The position numbers were made by a program, and so were the translations under genes. A stretch of 21,620 nt of DNA from an uncultured Prosthecobacter sp. (lineage in GTDB: Bacteria; Verrucomicrobiota; Verrucomicrobiia; Verrucomicrobiales; Verrucomicrobiaceae), in NCBI GenBank assembly GCA_937941745.1, contig CALDGV010000501.1, positions 1-21,620 on the forward strand, written 5' to 3'. Below are positions 1 through 8,259 of the stretch, in pieces. Every line of letters begins with the position of its first letter. Positions within the stretch are counted from its first letter, which is position 1. The notes under the pieces were generated by a model. That model had not been told where the DNA came from. It did no database searches and saw only the letters and a list, made by a program, of their open reading frames with translations.

Positions 1-2508
1 AGCTACTTCCTCATCGTCTGGGACTTCATCAACTGGGCCAAGGAACATGGCATTCCCGTCGGGCCGGGCCGTGGTTCCGCCGCAGGCTCGCTGGTCGCCT
101 TCGTGCTGGGCATCACCGACATTGATCCGCTGCGTTTTGAGCTCGTGTTTGAGCGCTTCCTGAACCCCGAGCGTGTCAGCCCTCCCGATATTGACATCGA
201 CTTCTGCCAGACTCGCCGTCCGGAAGTGATCGACTACGTGAGACGCAAGTATGGGGAGCTGAGCGTGAGCCACATCATCACCTTCGGCACCATGGGCGCC
301 AAGAGCGTGATCCGTGATGTCGGCCGCGTGCTCGGCTGGAGCTACGGTGACTCCGACCGCGTGGCCAAGATGATCCCGGATGAGCTCAACATCGAGCTCA
401 AGGATGCGCAGGAAAAGAACCCCGAGCTGAAGAAACTGATTGAGGAGGACAGCAGCACTCAGGAGCTCTGGAAGCACGCCACCTTCCTTGAAGGCACCAC
501 CCGCGGCACCGGCATTCACGCTGCGGGCATTGTCATTGGTGACAAACCCCTCTCCACCTTCATCGCCCTCACTCGCGGCAACGAAGAGGAAATCGTGACG
601 CAGTTTGCGATGAAGCCTCTGACCGAGCTGGGCATGCTGAAGATGGACTTCCTCGGCCTCAAGACGCTTACGGTCATCGAGGAGGCGGAGAAATGGATTC
701 ACAAACGGGTTCCTGACTTCCGGGCGGCGCATGCGCCCCTGGATGACCCGAAGACCTTTGAACTGATTCAACGGGGCGAAACAGTCGCCGTGTTCCAGAT
801 GGAATCTGGTGGCATGGTCAACACCTGCAAGCAGCTGGGGCCTGACAAGATTGAAGAGATCATCGCTATTCTGGCCCTGTATCGACCGGGGCCGATGCAG
901 TTCATTCCTGACTACATCAACCGTAAAAAAGGTCTGGAGAAGGTCGAATACCCTCACCCTCTGCTGGAGAGGATTGCCAAGGAGACCTACGGGATTCTGG
1001 TCTATCAGGAACAGGTTCAGCAGGCTGCCAACCTTCTGGCTGGCTTCACCCTGGGCCAGGCCGACTTGCTCCGCCGAGCGATGGGTAAAAAGGACGCCGC
1101 TGAGATGGCCAGGCAGCGTCTGGTGTTCGTCGAAGGATGTGAAAAGACCAATGGCATTGGTGCCAAGCAGGCGAACGAAATCTTCGACTTGCTCGAAAAG
1201 TTTGCCCAATACGGCTTCAACAAGTCCCACTCCGCCGCCTACGGAATCGTCACCTACCGCACGGCTTACCTGAAGGCCAACTACCCGGTCGAATTCATGA
1301 CCGGCGTGCTCAGCCTGGAGGTGAGCAACACCGAAAAGATCGCCAACTTTGTGAGCGAGTGCCAGCGCATGGGGATCCAGATCCTTCCGCCGGACGTGAA
1401 CAAGAGCCTGCTGGTCTTTGCGCCGGAGCGGACCAAGGACGCTGAAACTCCGGAAGGAGTCCCGAATGCCATCCGCTTCGGCCTCGCCGCCATCAAAAAT
1501 GTCGGTGAAGCGGCGATGGCTGGCGCGATCGAGGAGCGTGAGAAGAACGGCCCCTTTAAAAGCCTCGAAGACTTTTGTTCCCGTCTCGACACCAAGTCGG
1601 TGAACAAGAAGACCATGGAGTCTTTGGTCAAAGCCGGTGCTTTCGATTTCACGAAAGAGGAGCGGGCGAACATGTTTGCGCGGCTGGATCAGGTGCTGGC
1701 CAGCGCCGCTTCGATGCAAAAGGACCGCAAGGCAGGCCAGGGCGGTCTTTTTGATGACTTTGATCTGGGCAAATCGAAGCAAGGCCCGGCGAAGCAGACG
1801 CAGGCATCCAACGTCACGCCGTGGACCCACGATGAAATCCTCGCCAACGAGAAGGAACTGCTCGGGTTCTATGTCAGCGGGCATCCGCTCGACAACTTCC
1901 GCGGCCATTTTGATTCCTCGAAGATCATCAAGATCATCGAGATCAATGAAGTCGATACCAAGGAGAAGCCGCAGACCATCTGGATCGCCGGCATCATCAA
2001 TACCTGTGCGGTGAAGTATTCCAAAAAGGACAACCGTCCGTTTGCCACGTTCACCTTTGAAGACTTCACCGGCCAGATCGAGATGATGGCGTGGAGCGAG
2101 GAGTTCGAGAAATTCAAAGAGCTGCTTCAGCCTGGGAAAGTGCTGGGATTGCGCTGCCGGTGCATGAAGGATCAGCGCACTGAGGGCAACCGTGTCACGC
2201 TGAGTGAGGCCAAAGAACTGCAGCCAAAAAAAGCCAGGAACCCAAATGCAGCCACGGCGGTCAGCGAGAGACCGCCGCCACCTCCTCCCGCACCACCCAA
2301 ACCGCTGCTCCTGCGTCTCGACTCACGACGTCACAGCCAGATTGATCTCGAGCGCATCCAGGAGGTGCTTTTGCAGCATCCAGGCGAGCTGCCCGTGATC
2401 TTCGAATTTTCCTACAACGGCGGCAGCAAGGTGCGCATGGAGGCCGCTGAGGAGTTCCGTGTGACACAGACCAAGGATCTGATCCAGCGCCTGATGATCT
2501 GGATGTGA
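1..2508 (+). CDS. dnaE: DNA polymerase III subunit alpha, 5'-truncated by the window edge
   Basis: This is the replicative polymerase subunit that extends DNA in the Pol III holoenzyme. The reading frame is open from base 1, so roughly the first third of the protein, including the PHP domain, lies outside the window. Visible motifs are GPGRGSAAGSLV near the left edge and PDIDIDF at 184-204, which holds two catalytic aspartates (codons 187-189 and 193-195). The third catalytic aspartate is in KMDFLGL (codon 646-648). A helix-hairpin-helix region follows, then an OB-fold (around IWIAGIINTC to QIEMMAW, about 1980-2100). The C-terminus contains a short proline-rich linker at 2272-2304 before a last alpha/beta segment ending in LIQRLMIWM. 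ATG codons inside the frame, such as 103, are internal and not starts. Pyruvate kinase follows 114 bases downstream on the same strand. The identification is very secure. Confidence 0.97.
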   Translation, partial: SYFLIVWDFINWAKEHGIPVGPGRGSAAGSLVAFVLGITDIDPLRFELVFERFLNPERVSPPDIDIDFCQTRRPEVIDYVRRKYGELSVSHIITFGTMGAKSVIRDVGRVLGWSYGDSDRVAKMIPDELNIELKDAQEKNPELKKLIEEDSSTQELWKHATFLEGTTRGTGIHAAGIVIGDKPLSTFIALTRGNEEEIVTQFAMKPLTELGMLKMDFLGLKTLTVIEEAEKWIHKRVPDFRAAHAPLDDPKTFELIQRGETVAVFQMESGGMVNTCKQLGPDKIEEIIAILALYRPGPMQFIPDYINRKKGLEKVEYPHPLLERIAKETYGILVYQEQVQQAANLLAGFTLGQADLLRRAMGKKDAAEMARQRLVFVEGCEKTNGIGAKQANEIFDLLEKFAQYGFNKSHSAAYGIVTYRTAYLKANYPVEFMTGVLSLEVSNTEKIANFVSECQRMGIQILPPDVNKSLLVFAPERTKDAETPEGVPNAIRFGLAAIKNVGEAAMAGAIEEREKNGPFKSLEDFCSRLDTKSVNKKTMESLVKAGAFDFTKEERANMFARLDQVLASAASMQKDRKAGQGGLFDDFDLGKSKQGPAKQTQASNVTPWTHDEILANEKELLGFYVSGHPLDNFRGHFDSSKIIKIIEINEVDTKEKPQTIWIAGIINTCAVKYSKKDNRPFATFTFEDFTGQIEMMAWSEEFEKFKELLQPGKVLGLRCRCMKDQRTEGNRVTLSEAKELQPKKARNPNAATAVSERPPPPPPAPPKPLLLRLDSRRHSQIDLERIQEVLLQHPGELPVIFEFSYNGGSKVRMEAAEEFRVTQTKDLIQRLMIWM

Positions 2509-2622
2509 GCCTGCTGCTGCAGCGCGGCCAGGCCAACGGAAGAGTGGCCCGTTGTATGCTTGAAGAGGTTGTGTCTTGAGAATCCCTCCATTCGAGGCAA
2601 GGCATCCCACCAACCTCCAATC

Positions 2623-4032
2623 ATGCGTAAAACCAAGATCCTTTGCACACTCGGCCCGGCCACAGAGAGCGCCGAAGTCATTTCAAGCCTCATCGCCCGA
2701 GGCGCAGACATTTTCCGCCTGAACATGAGCCATGCCTCCCATGAATGGGTGCGTCTGGTCTATGCAAGGGTGCGCGAGGCTGCCGGAAGCGCCGGCCGCG
2801 AGATCGCCGTGCTCATGGACCTCACCGGTCCCAGCATCCGCACTGGTGATGTGGAATCGACTTGGAAGCTGAAAGTCGGAGATGAGGTGGAGTTCCGGTG
2901 CACGCCTGATTTCCAGCCGACGACGGCCTACTCCTGCACGGTCAACTACCCGGAACTGGGCAAAGACCTGAAGCCGGGAGACATCATTTTCATCGATGGC
3001 GGCATGATCCAGGTCAAGGCGCACACGGTGACTCAAAAGCATGTCGTGGCCACGGTGCTGACGCAGGGGGAGATGAAGAGCCGCCGCCACATCAACCTTC
3101 CTGGCGTGGATGTTCGCCTGCCTCCACTGACCAAAAAAGACTACGCGGATCTCGATCTTGGCGTTGAACTGGGGGTGGATTACTTTGCCCTGAGCTTTGC
3201 TCGTGAACCGGGGCACATTCAGCACCTGAACCTCCTCCTCGAGCAGAAGGGCAGCAAAGCGCGGGTCATCGCGAAAATAGAGAACCAGCAGGCTCTCAAG
3301 AACATCGACACGCTTGTTGAAGCGAGCGGTGGAATCATGATCGCCCGCGGCGACCTCGGCAGCGAATGCCCGATTGAAGATCTTCCCCTCATCCAGCGCC
3401 AGATTGTGGAACGCTGCTCCTTCCACGGAAGGAAGGTCATTGTGGCCACTCAGATGCTCGAAAGCATGATTGAGAATCCAGTGCCGACCCGCGCTGAGGT
3501 GACCGACATTTTCAACGCCGTCATCGAGCAGGTGGACTGTGTGATGCTGAGCGGTGAAACCAGTGTCGGCCGCTATCCCGAGCGTTGCGTGGAGGTCCTG
3601 GACAGCGTGATCCGGCGCATCGAGCAGAAATATCCCTCGGGCCGGTTCGCCAGCGATGCACCGCTGAAGACGAACAAGCACAAAACGGTGAAGGCGGCCA
3701 TCCTGCTCGCCAACAGCATCCCAGGCTCCAAGCTCCTGGTCTTCACCCTGCGCGGAGTCATGGCGCACCTGCTGGCGCATCAGCGGCCGGAGTTTGCGCC
3801 GATCTTCGCCTTCACTCCGAAGCTGCATGTCAGCCGGGCATTGGTGACTGCCAGAGGTGTGCAGCCCTTTGTGATGGAGTTTTCCGAAGGTCAGCCTGAC
3901 AAATCCATCCGGGATGCCATCGCTCTGCTGCATCAGCGGGGTCTGGTGAAGACCGGTGACCCGCTTGTGATCCTCAGCGATGCGCTTTATGACGGCATGA
4001 ATGTGGATGCCATCCTGCTGCAGGAGGCCTGA
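2623..4032 (+). CDS. pyk: Pyruvate kinase
   Basis: This enzyme transfers phosphate from phosphoenolpyruvate to ADP in the last step of glycolysis. The 469-residue product has the usual length. Family motifs run in order: RKTKILCTLGPAT at the N-terminus, FRLNMSH (substrate and K+ site, R32, N34, S36), a divergent MDLTGPSIRTG (residues 65-75), IAKIEN with the catalytic lysine, IARGDLG, ATQMLESMIENPVPTRAEV and VMLSGETSVGRYP. A C-terminal regulatory-type domain ends the protein. The ATG at 2623 is chosen because RKTKI is the normal N-terminus; an in-frame TTG at 2560 would add 21 unconserved residues. There is no purine-rich ribosome site, and the leader reads ccaacctccaatc. The K+-site motif differs from the common DTKGPEIR (see findings). 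The downstream neighbour is convergent. Confidence 0.96.
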   Translation: MRKTKILCTLGPATESAEVISSLIARGADIFRLNMSHASHEWVRLVYARVREAAGSAGREIAVLMDLTGPSIRTGDVESTWKLKVGDEVEFRCTPDFQPTTAYSCTVNYPELGKDLKPGDIIFIDGGMIQVKAHTVTQKHVVATVLTQGEMKSRRHINLPGVDVRLPPLTKKDYADLDLGVELGVDYFALSFAREPGHIQHLNLLLEQKGSKARVIAKIENQQALKNIDTLVEASGGIMIARGDLGSECPIEDLPLIQRQIVERCSFHGRKVIVATQMLESMIENPVPTRAEVTDIFNAVIEQVDCVMLSGETSVGRYPERCVEVLDSVIRRIEQKYPSGRFASDAPLKTNKHKTVKAAILLANSIPGSKLLVFTLRGVMAHLLAHQRPEFAPIFAFTPKLHVSRALVTARGVQPFVMEFSEGQPDKSIRDAIALLHQRGLVKTGDPLVILSDALYDGMNVDAILLQEA

Positions 4033-4121
4033 TCTTCTATCATCCGCGACTCCTTCGCCTGAAGGCGGGAAGTCTTGGGTTCTTCGTCAGGTTCTCTGAG
4101 CTCTGAGGCCGTTGTGTGAAT

Positions 4122-5564
4122 TCAGTCCACCTTCAGACGCAGGGTGGGAGGTGAATTGCGGGTGTTTTCCTTGCTGGCAAAGGCGTGGGCAAGGCCATTG
4201 CGGGCCGTTTCATCCGTTTCACGGCAGATGATCAGCGTAAGGGTGCTGTTCGTGTCCTGGCGCAAAGCCGTGAGAAGCTCAGGGCTTTTGATGGTGAAGG
4301 CACCGCGGGTGGTGCCCTGAGGCACAATAAACTGTCCGACCCGCAGGGCTTGTGAAGAAACCGCCGCGTTGCGATGCTGCGGCAGCGCATCATGCGCCGG
4401 AGCGGAGGTCCAGTTTAGCTCCGCCTCATTCCAGTGGTCCTGGGATTCATCCGTGACCGCATAAACACTGAAGGTGGCGTCCGGCACCAGCGAGGCAAAG
4501 CCGAGCTCGCTCGGCTCTACGTGAATCACAAACTCGGCATCGGTGATGGCTTTGCCCCGAAAGCGGGAAAGGTCAAAAGCCAGGTAGGCTTTACGGTCGA
4601 GCTTGTTGTCGTGCGTGGAGTACTTCACCCGCAGGAACGATTCATGCCCCGTGACCTTGATGGAGGCATTCGATTGAATCCACGAATCCCGGCCTTCACC
4701 AAACGCAGTCGTCACCGCCTGCCATCCATCTCCGAGGTCGCGAATGCTGTCGGGAAGCCAGCGGCCAGATTCGGGCAGGTCGTCGCGGCTGGCATCTGGG
4801 TTCACCGCTGTGGCGAGAAAGTTTCCATAGTCCACACGCTGCCCGGCCCGGAGTTCCTTGGAGCTTTCTTCACCCTTCCGATGAACTTCCACAAGGCCTT
4901 CGATGACATGCACGAGGCACTTGCCGTCTTCGCTGGCGCTCACGCCAAAGCGTGTGCCCCAGTCCACCACCTTGGTGTCCGGAGTGTGGATGGTGAAGCC
5001 CTTGGCCTGTGGAGGCACATCCGCCACCACGGTGCCGCGTCGGACATGGCACTCCATCTTCGAGATCACTTCCAGGCTCACCGGTGCCTCCAGCGTGACT
5101 TCTGCACCACTCTCGAACTTCAGCGTGGCCATGCCTTCAAGCAGTTCCAGCATGCCCGGTGGCAGTGAGGAGCCTTCGAGCGTGGGCAGGGCGCTGTTGC
5201 CCCATTTGCAGGAGCGTGCCTTTGCGAGCGTGGCCACAGGTGACGGAGAGTCATCCAGCAACCACACAGAACCCGCCGCAACAATGGCTGCCGCTGCGGC
5301 TGTGACGGCATGCCAGACCCAGCGTTGGAAGTTGGAGTTGGAAGGAGCAGCTTTCAGCACGCCTTCAGAGCTCGCTTCGAAGAAGAAGGATTCATCTGCA
5401 TGGCGGAACTCCGCATCCATCAAGGCCGCTTTGGCGATCAGGGTGCGAGCTTCGTCATCTTCCTGAACAAGGCGGTTCAGGCGTGCCTGCTCATCCCCGC
5501 TGATCTCACCGGTGCGTGCACGCTCCCACAGTTCGAGGAGCTGAAATTGTTCATGGGCATTCAT
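4122..5564 (-). CDS. FecR-like transmembrane protein with C-terminal DNRLRE-like domain (putative anti-sigma factor)
   Basis: It probably relays a surface or periplasmic signal to the sigma factor encoded just upstream. From the ATG at 5564 the product is 480 residues. A charged cytoplasmic N-terminus (NAHEQFQLLELWERAR) resembles sigma-binding regions. One membrane segment is seen at about residues 82-103 (WVWHAVTAAAAAIVAAGSVW). A FecR-like beta domain spans about 118-240 (FTIHTPDTKVVDWGTRFGV, then VHVIEGLVEV and LRAGQRVD). The C-terminal half resembles DNRLRE/CBM96-type beta-sandwich modules (KAYLAFDLSRFRG, ITDAEFVIHV, WNEAELNWTSAPA, STLTLIICRE). The gene begins 19 bases after the sigma stop. 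A GTG at 5612 would add 16 residues and overlap the sigma gene; it is less likely but not excluded. Domain assignment is by motif memory: FecR is firm, DNRLRE moderately so, and anti-sigma function is inferred. Confidence 0.85.
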   Translation of the reverse strand: MNAHEQFQLLELWERARTGEISGDEQARLNRLVQEDDEARTLIAKAALMDAEFRHADESFFFEASSEGVLKAAPSNSNFQRWVWHAVTAAAAAIVAAGSVWLLDDSPSPVATLAKARSCKWGNSALPTLEGSSLPPGMLELLEGMATLKFESGAEVTLEAPVSLEVISKMECHVRRGTVVADVPPQAKGFTIHTPDTKVVDWGTRFGVSASEDGKCLVHVIEGLVEVHRKGEESSKELRAGQRVDYGNFLATAVNPDASRDDLPESGRWLPDSIRDLGDGWQAVTTAFGEGRDSWIQSNASIKVTGHESFLRVKYSTHDNKLDRKAYLAFDLSRFRGKAITDAEFVIHVEPSELGFASLVPDATFSVYAVTDESQDHWNEAELNWTSAPAHDALPQHRNAAVSSQALRVGQFIVPQGTTRGAFTIKSPELLTALRQDTNSTLTLIICRETDETARNGLAHAFASKENTRNSPPTLRLKVD

Positions 5565-5583
5565 GGCATCAGGCAAAATGGGT

Positions 5584-6102
5584 TCATCCGTGGGCGGTCT
5601 GCTTTTCGACACATTCGAGCAGGGTCATGCGCACCCGGCTGAGGGCGCGATACACAGCTCCGACAGTGCGCTTCACGCGTTCTGCCACCTGCTCAATTTC
5701 CAGGTCCTCGTAGTAACGAAGCTGCACGAGCTGGCGGTGTTCCTTGGGAAGGCGGGCAACGCATGTCCTCAGGGCGTCCTGCCGTGCGGACACGTCGCCG
5801 GCGAGCTGGCTCACCGCCGCCCCCAGTGCCTCGAGGCTTACTTCATCCAGCGGCAGGTGTTCGCGCTTTTTCTGCCGTCGATGGGTCAGGATCTGATGGA
5901 AGGCGATCTTGCGTGCCCAGGCCAGGAAATGAGTGCCGGGCTCGAAATCATCAAAGTGCTTCCAGAGCAGCATTTTGGTTTGCTGCAGGATGTCCTCAGC
6001 TGCTGCATCACGAGGCACAAGGCTGTGGACATACAGGGAGAGCGCCCGGTCATGGGCGGTCAGCAGTTCCAAAAAGGCGGTCGTGCGGTCGGCGTCGGGC
6101 AT
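5584..6102 (-). CDS. ECF-type RNA polymerase sigma factor
   Basis: A 172-residue sigma-70 family protein that would direct RNA polymerase to a specific promoter set. Region 2 lies in the first 75 residues (AAEDILQQTKMLLWKHFDDF, then FLAWARKIAFHQILTHRR). Region 4 is at about 110-165 (CVARLPKEHRQLVQLRYYEDLEIEQVAERVKRTVGAVYRALSRVR in sense, with a clear helix-turn-helix). There is no region 1 or 3, as usual for extracytoplasmic-function sigma factors. The style, with LPxEHRxLVxLRYYEDL and GAVYRALSRVR, matches the group described from Rhodopirellula and Verrucomicrobium. The FecR-like gene follows at once, so the two are probably co-transcribed. A divergent gene for a low-complexity secreted protein starts 156 bases away across a shared promoter region. 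No Shine-Dalgarno sequence precedes the ATG. Confidence 0.93.
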   Translation of the reverse strand: MPDADRTTAFLELLTAHDRALSLYVHSLVPRDAAAEDILQQTKMLLWKHFDDFEPGTHFLAWARKIAFHQILTHRRQKKREHLPLDEVSLEALGAAVSQLAGDVSARQDALRTCVARLPKEHRQLVQLRYYEDLEIEQVAERVKRTVGAVYRALSRVRMTLLECVEKQTAHG

Positions 6103-6258
6103 GGGGCAAAAGCGTCAGGAAGGAGAGGCGCGTCAACCCTGGGTTTTGGACAGCCATTTTTACGGCAGGCCGTCTTACGAAGGATCTGCACACAAAAAAA
6201 CTGGCCGGTGCCGTTGGGAGGATGAACCGCGCTTTACTGCGCCAACAACCACCCCATC
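6103..6258. promoter_or_regulatory. Divergent promoter region between the sigma factor and low-complexity protein genes
   Basis: These 156 bases separate two genes pointing away from each other and must hold both promoters. A less GC-rich stretch (about 6140-6205, with gggttttggacagccatttt and cacacaaaaaaactgg) is the likeliest core. I cannot assign -35/-10 boxes with confidence, because Verrucomicrobiota promoter consensus is poorly defined. If the ECF factor autoregulates, its target box would be expected here. Confidence 0.45.
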
Positions 6259-7209
6259 ATGAAAATCAACCGCTCAAGCCTTCTGCTGCTTCTCGGCGCT
6301 GCTGCCACCTTTCAGAGTGGTGCGCTTGCCCAGGAAAATCCTCCTCCACCCTCCCGGCCCCCAGGTGCTGAGGCTCGCCCTGAAACGCCTCCGTCCCCTC
6401 GCGGTGCGCCGGAGCCTCGCCGCGGCGATGCGCCTCCCGAAGGCCGTGCACGGCCGGAGGCCGACAAGGAGCGTCCTCCTCGCCCGGAGCAACGCCCCGA
6501 TGCCCGCGAAGGCAGGCCTGAAGGTGACCGCCCTCGTGGCGATATGAATTCTCGCGCTCATCCTGAGCGTGGTGCGCCTCGTGGTCCCCGGCCTGAGGCC
6601 GATGAGGGCGCCCGCCGCCCGGCTCCAGAACCTCGCGGTGGAGATGCACGGCGTCCCGAAGGCCCTCGCGGAGGGGATCGTGAGCATGCACGGCCTTCGC
6701 CCGAGCGTGGTGAGGCTCATCCCCGTGGTGTGCAGCATGATCGGATGCGCGGTCCTCATCCCGAAGGGCATCGCGAGCAGCATGCCCGTCATCACGACGG
6801 CCGCCATGGACCTCATCATCCGCCCATGATGCAACGTGATGGACGTGGTCATGGCCCTCGCGGGCCGCAGCTGGGTCATCGCGCGCCTCATCAGCGTGGC
6901 CCTCACGGTCCTGGACCCATGCTCGGCCGCGGACCAGAGCGTCGTTTCCATCCAGATGGACCTCCTGGCCCGCAGCGCCGCCCGGAGTTTCGTCCCGAAG
7001 GGCATCGTCCTGGCCCTCCCGACATGCACCGCGGGCCTCATCCGAGGCATCAAAAGCGTCCGGCATTTCGTGGGGAAGGCCGTCAGGGACCACCTCCGAT
7101 GCAGGCCGATCATGGCCCCCGCAGGCCGGATCATCGCCCGGACATGAAGCGGGGACCTGAGCACCCGCGCCCAGAAGGACGTGCCCCAGGGCGGCCTGAG
7201 GGAGCCTGA
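6259..7209 (+). CDS. Secreted Pro/Arg/Gly/His-rich low-complexity protein
   Basis: The 316-residue product has no family I recognise. It opens with a clear signal peptide: MKINR, a Leu-rich core, and ALA-Q cleavage after about residue 24. Everything after it is compositionally biased. The first part is rich in Pro, Glu, Arg and Gly, with irregular RPEG, RGGD and PRPEAD units; from about residue 150 it becomes strongly His-rich (HPEGHREQHARHHDGRHGPHH). The chain is highly basic and probably disordered. The + strand is chosen because of the signal peptide, a CAACC-type leader shared with other genes here, and a strong terminator directly after its TGATAG double stop. Two long open frames on the opposite strand are explained by the repeated codons. 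Histidine clusters could bind metal, and polycationic stretches could bind cell-surface polymers, but both are guesses. It lies divergent from the ECF sigma gene. Confidence 0.75.
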   Translation: MKINRSSLLLLLGAAATFQSGALAQENPPPPSRPPGAEARPETPPSPRGAPEPRRGDAPPEGRARPEADKERPPRPEQRPDAREGRPEGDRPRGDMNSRAHPERGAPRGPRPEADEGARRPAPEPRGGDARRPEGPRGGDREHARPSPERGEAHPRGVQHDRMRGPHPEGHREQHARHHDGRHGPHHPPMMQRDGRGHGPRGPQLGHRAPHQRGPHGPGPMLGRGPERRFHPDGPPGPQRRPEFRPEGHRPGPPDMHRGPHPRHQKRPAFRGEGRQGPPPMQADHGPRRPDHRPDMKRGPEHPRPEGRAPGRPEGA

Positions 7210-7233
7210 TAGATACCAGTCCTTTTACACCGT

Positions 7234-7273
7234 GATCGTCAGGAGGCTCCGGCTTCCTGGCGATCTCGTTTTT
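7234..7273 (+). terminator. Intrinsic terminator of the low-complexity protein gene
   Basis: A 14-pair stem (7234-7247 with 7252-7265, two G-T wobbles) closes on the four-base loop tccg and is followed by tcgttttt. The hairpin begins 24 bases after the TGA stop and sits between convergent genes. The T-run is only on the + side, so it serves the upstream + gene. It overlaps the stop codon of the opposite mutarotase gene by a few bases. Confidence 0.88.
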
Positions 7274-8138
7274 AAGCCACGCTCACGCTGGTCACAATGA
7301 CGTGCTGTCCACCGGATGCGATGCGCACCGCAGACTCTCCCGCGTTGGCGGCTTCGACGCAGAGAAAGCCGTGGTAGGCCTCGTCGGGCAGGTCGGCCAG
7401 ACGCCGTGATTTTTCAATCCAGGGGTTCCATACAACAGTGGTGCCGCTTCCAAGCTTGTCGATGATGAGCTTCCGCCCCCAGGCTGGATCCTCGACCACC
7501 ACGCCGCCCGTGCTGAGATACTGCCGGTCCACCTCCCGGTCGAAGGTGATGTCACCCTCCTGCTCGCGCATGGTGCGTTCGCCGACGGTGTCGAGATAAC
7601 GCGCATTGGCGAGCCCGCGAACGGTGGTTTGAGAGATGTCACCCACACTCAGATAGGTGTGCAGCGCTTCCGTGATCACCATCGCTTCTCTCCCTTGATT
7701 TTCAGTCATCAAGGAAACTTCAAGCCGTTCACCCAGGCTGACTCCCAGGTGGCAGGTGAAGTCATGCGGCCAGAAAGCCCTCGTAGCTTCGCTGCTCTGC
7801 AGTCGGAAAAGCAGCGTCACGTGTTTGTCCGTGGCATCCGCCCGCAGCAGTTCCCAGGTCTGGATGCGTGCGAACCCATGCATCGGCAGGCTGGCGTCGG
7901 CCGGGTGGGCGTTGAACCAAGGCCAGCAGATGGGAATGCCGCCACGGATGGGCTTTCCTGGCTCCAGCAGGGCATCCGGGCTCAGGTAAATCACTGGCCG
8001 GGACTGGCTGCGCGGCTGCCATTCCATCACATGAGCTCCGTGGAGAGCCACCCGGGCCGTCACTTCCGGATGCCGCACTTCCAGAATCGGGTAACCAGCA
8101 ATGGATTCGTCAAGCGCAATGCATGGGGGCAGGTTCAT
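7272..8138 (-). CDS. D-hexose-6-phosphate mutarotase (aldose 1-epimerase family, YeaD-type)
   Basis: It would interconvert the alpha and beta anomers of glucose-6-phosphate or related hexose phosphates in the cytoplasm, feeding glycolysis and the pentose phosphate route. The 288-residue length fits the family. Diagnostic motifs are RGGIPICWPWFN (65-76), HGFAR (His87), EALHTYLSVGDI (His160, Asp167) and VWNPWIEKSRRLADLPDEAY followed by CVEAANA (Glu262). The two histidines, the aspartate and the glutamate are the usual active-site set. There is no signal peptide. The upstream neighbour on the same strand is the M20D hydrolase, 121 bases away with two hairpins between, so co-transcription is uncertain. 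The start ATG at 8138 gives a normal N-terminus; the leader cattcctgccc has no Shine-Dalgarno sequence. Confidence 0.92.
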   Translation of the reverse strand: MNLPPCIALDESIAGYPILEVRHPEVTARVALHGAHVMEWQPRSQSRPVIYLSPDALLEPGKPIRGGIPICWPWFNAHPADASLPMHGFARIQTWELLRADATDKHVTLLFRLQSSEATRAFWPHDFTCHLGVSLGERLEVSLMTENQGREAMVITEALHTYLSVGDISQTTVRGLANARYLDTVGERTMREQEGDITFDREVDRQYLSTGGVVVEDPAWGRKLIIDKLGSGTTVVWNPWIEKSRRLADLPDEAYHGFLCVEAANAGESAVRIASGGQHVIVTSVSVA

Positions 8139-8177
8139 GGGCAGGAATGAGAATGGGGTGCCTTGCTTCAGTGGAGA

Positions 8178-8255
8178 AGGTCACCCTGGAGCGTGACCTC
8201 CTGACAAGCAAGAACCGGGCAAGGAACCGTTCGCTCAGCCTGATGTCAGGCGAAC
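8178..8255 (-). terminator. Two hairpins after the M20D gene, possible weak terminator
   Basis: Within the 121-base gap are two inverted repeats. The first begins five bases past the M20D stop on the minus strand: gttcg/cgaac plus cctg/cagg (8229-8255) with a five-base bulge. The second is the perfect ggtcac/gtgacc pair, extended by one A-T (8178-8199), with an eight-base loop. Neither is followed by a run of T on the minus strand, so termination is uncertain. They may instead stabilise the mRNA end. Confidence 0.35.
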
Positions 8256-8259
8256 GCAT

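Noticed and set aside
2534..2554. Inverted repeat caacgg/ccgttg between dnaE and pyk as a terminator
   Set aside because: Only six pairs with a nine-base loop and no T-run after it; not convincing.
2683..3933. 416-residue minus-strand open frame opposite pyk
   Set aside because: It is an antisense shadow of a fully recognised pyruvate kinase; no domain is seen in its translation.
4048..4074. Hairpin around cgcctgaaggcg after pyk as a terminator
   Set aside because: The outer stem needs bulges on both sides and the following sequence has no real T-run.
6266..7164. Two long minus-strand open frames (275 and 296 residues) opposite the low-complexity gene
   Set aside because: Their composition is the mirror of the repeated codons on the + strand; neither has a signal peptide or recognisable domain, while the + frame has a signal peptide and a matched terminator.
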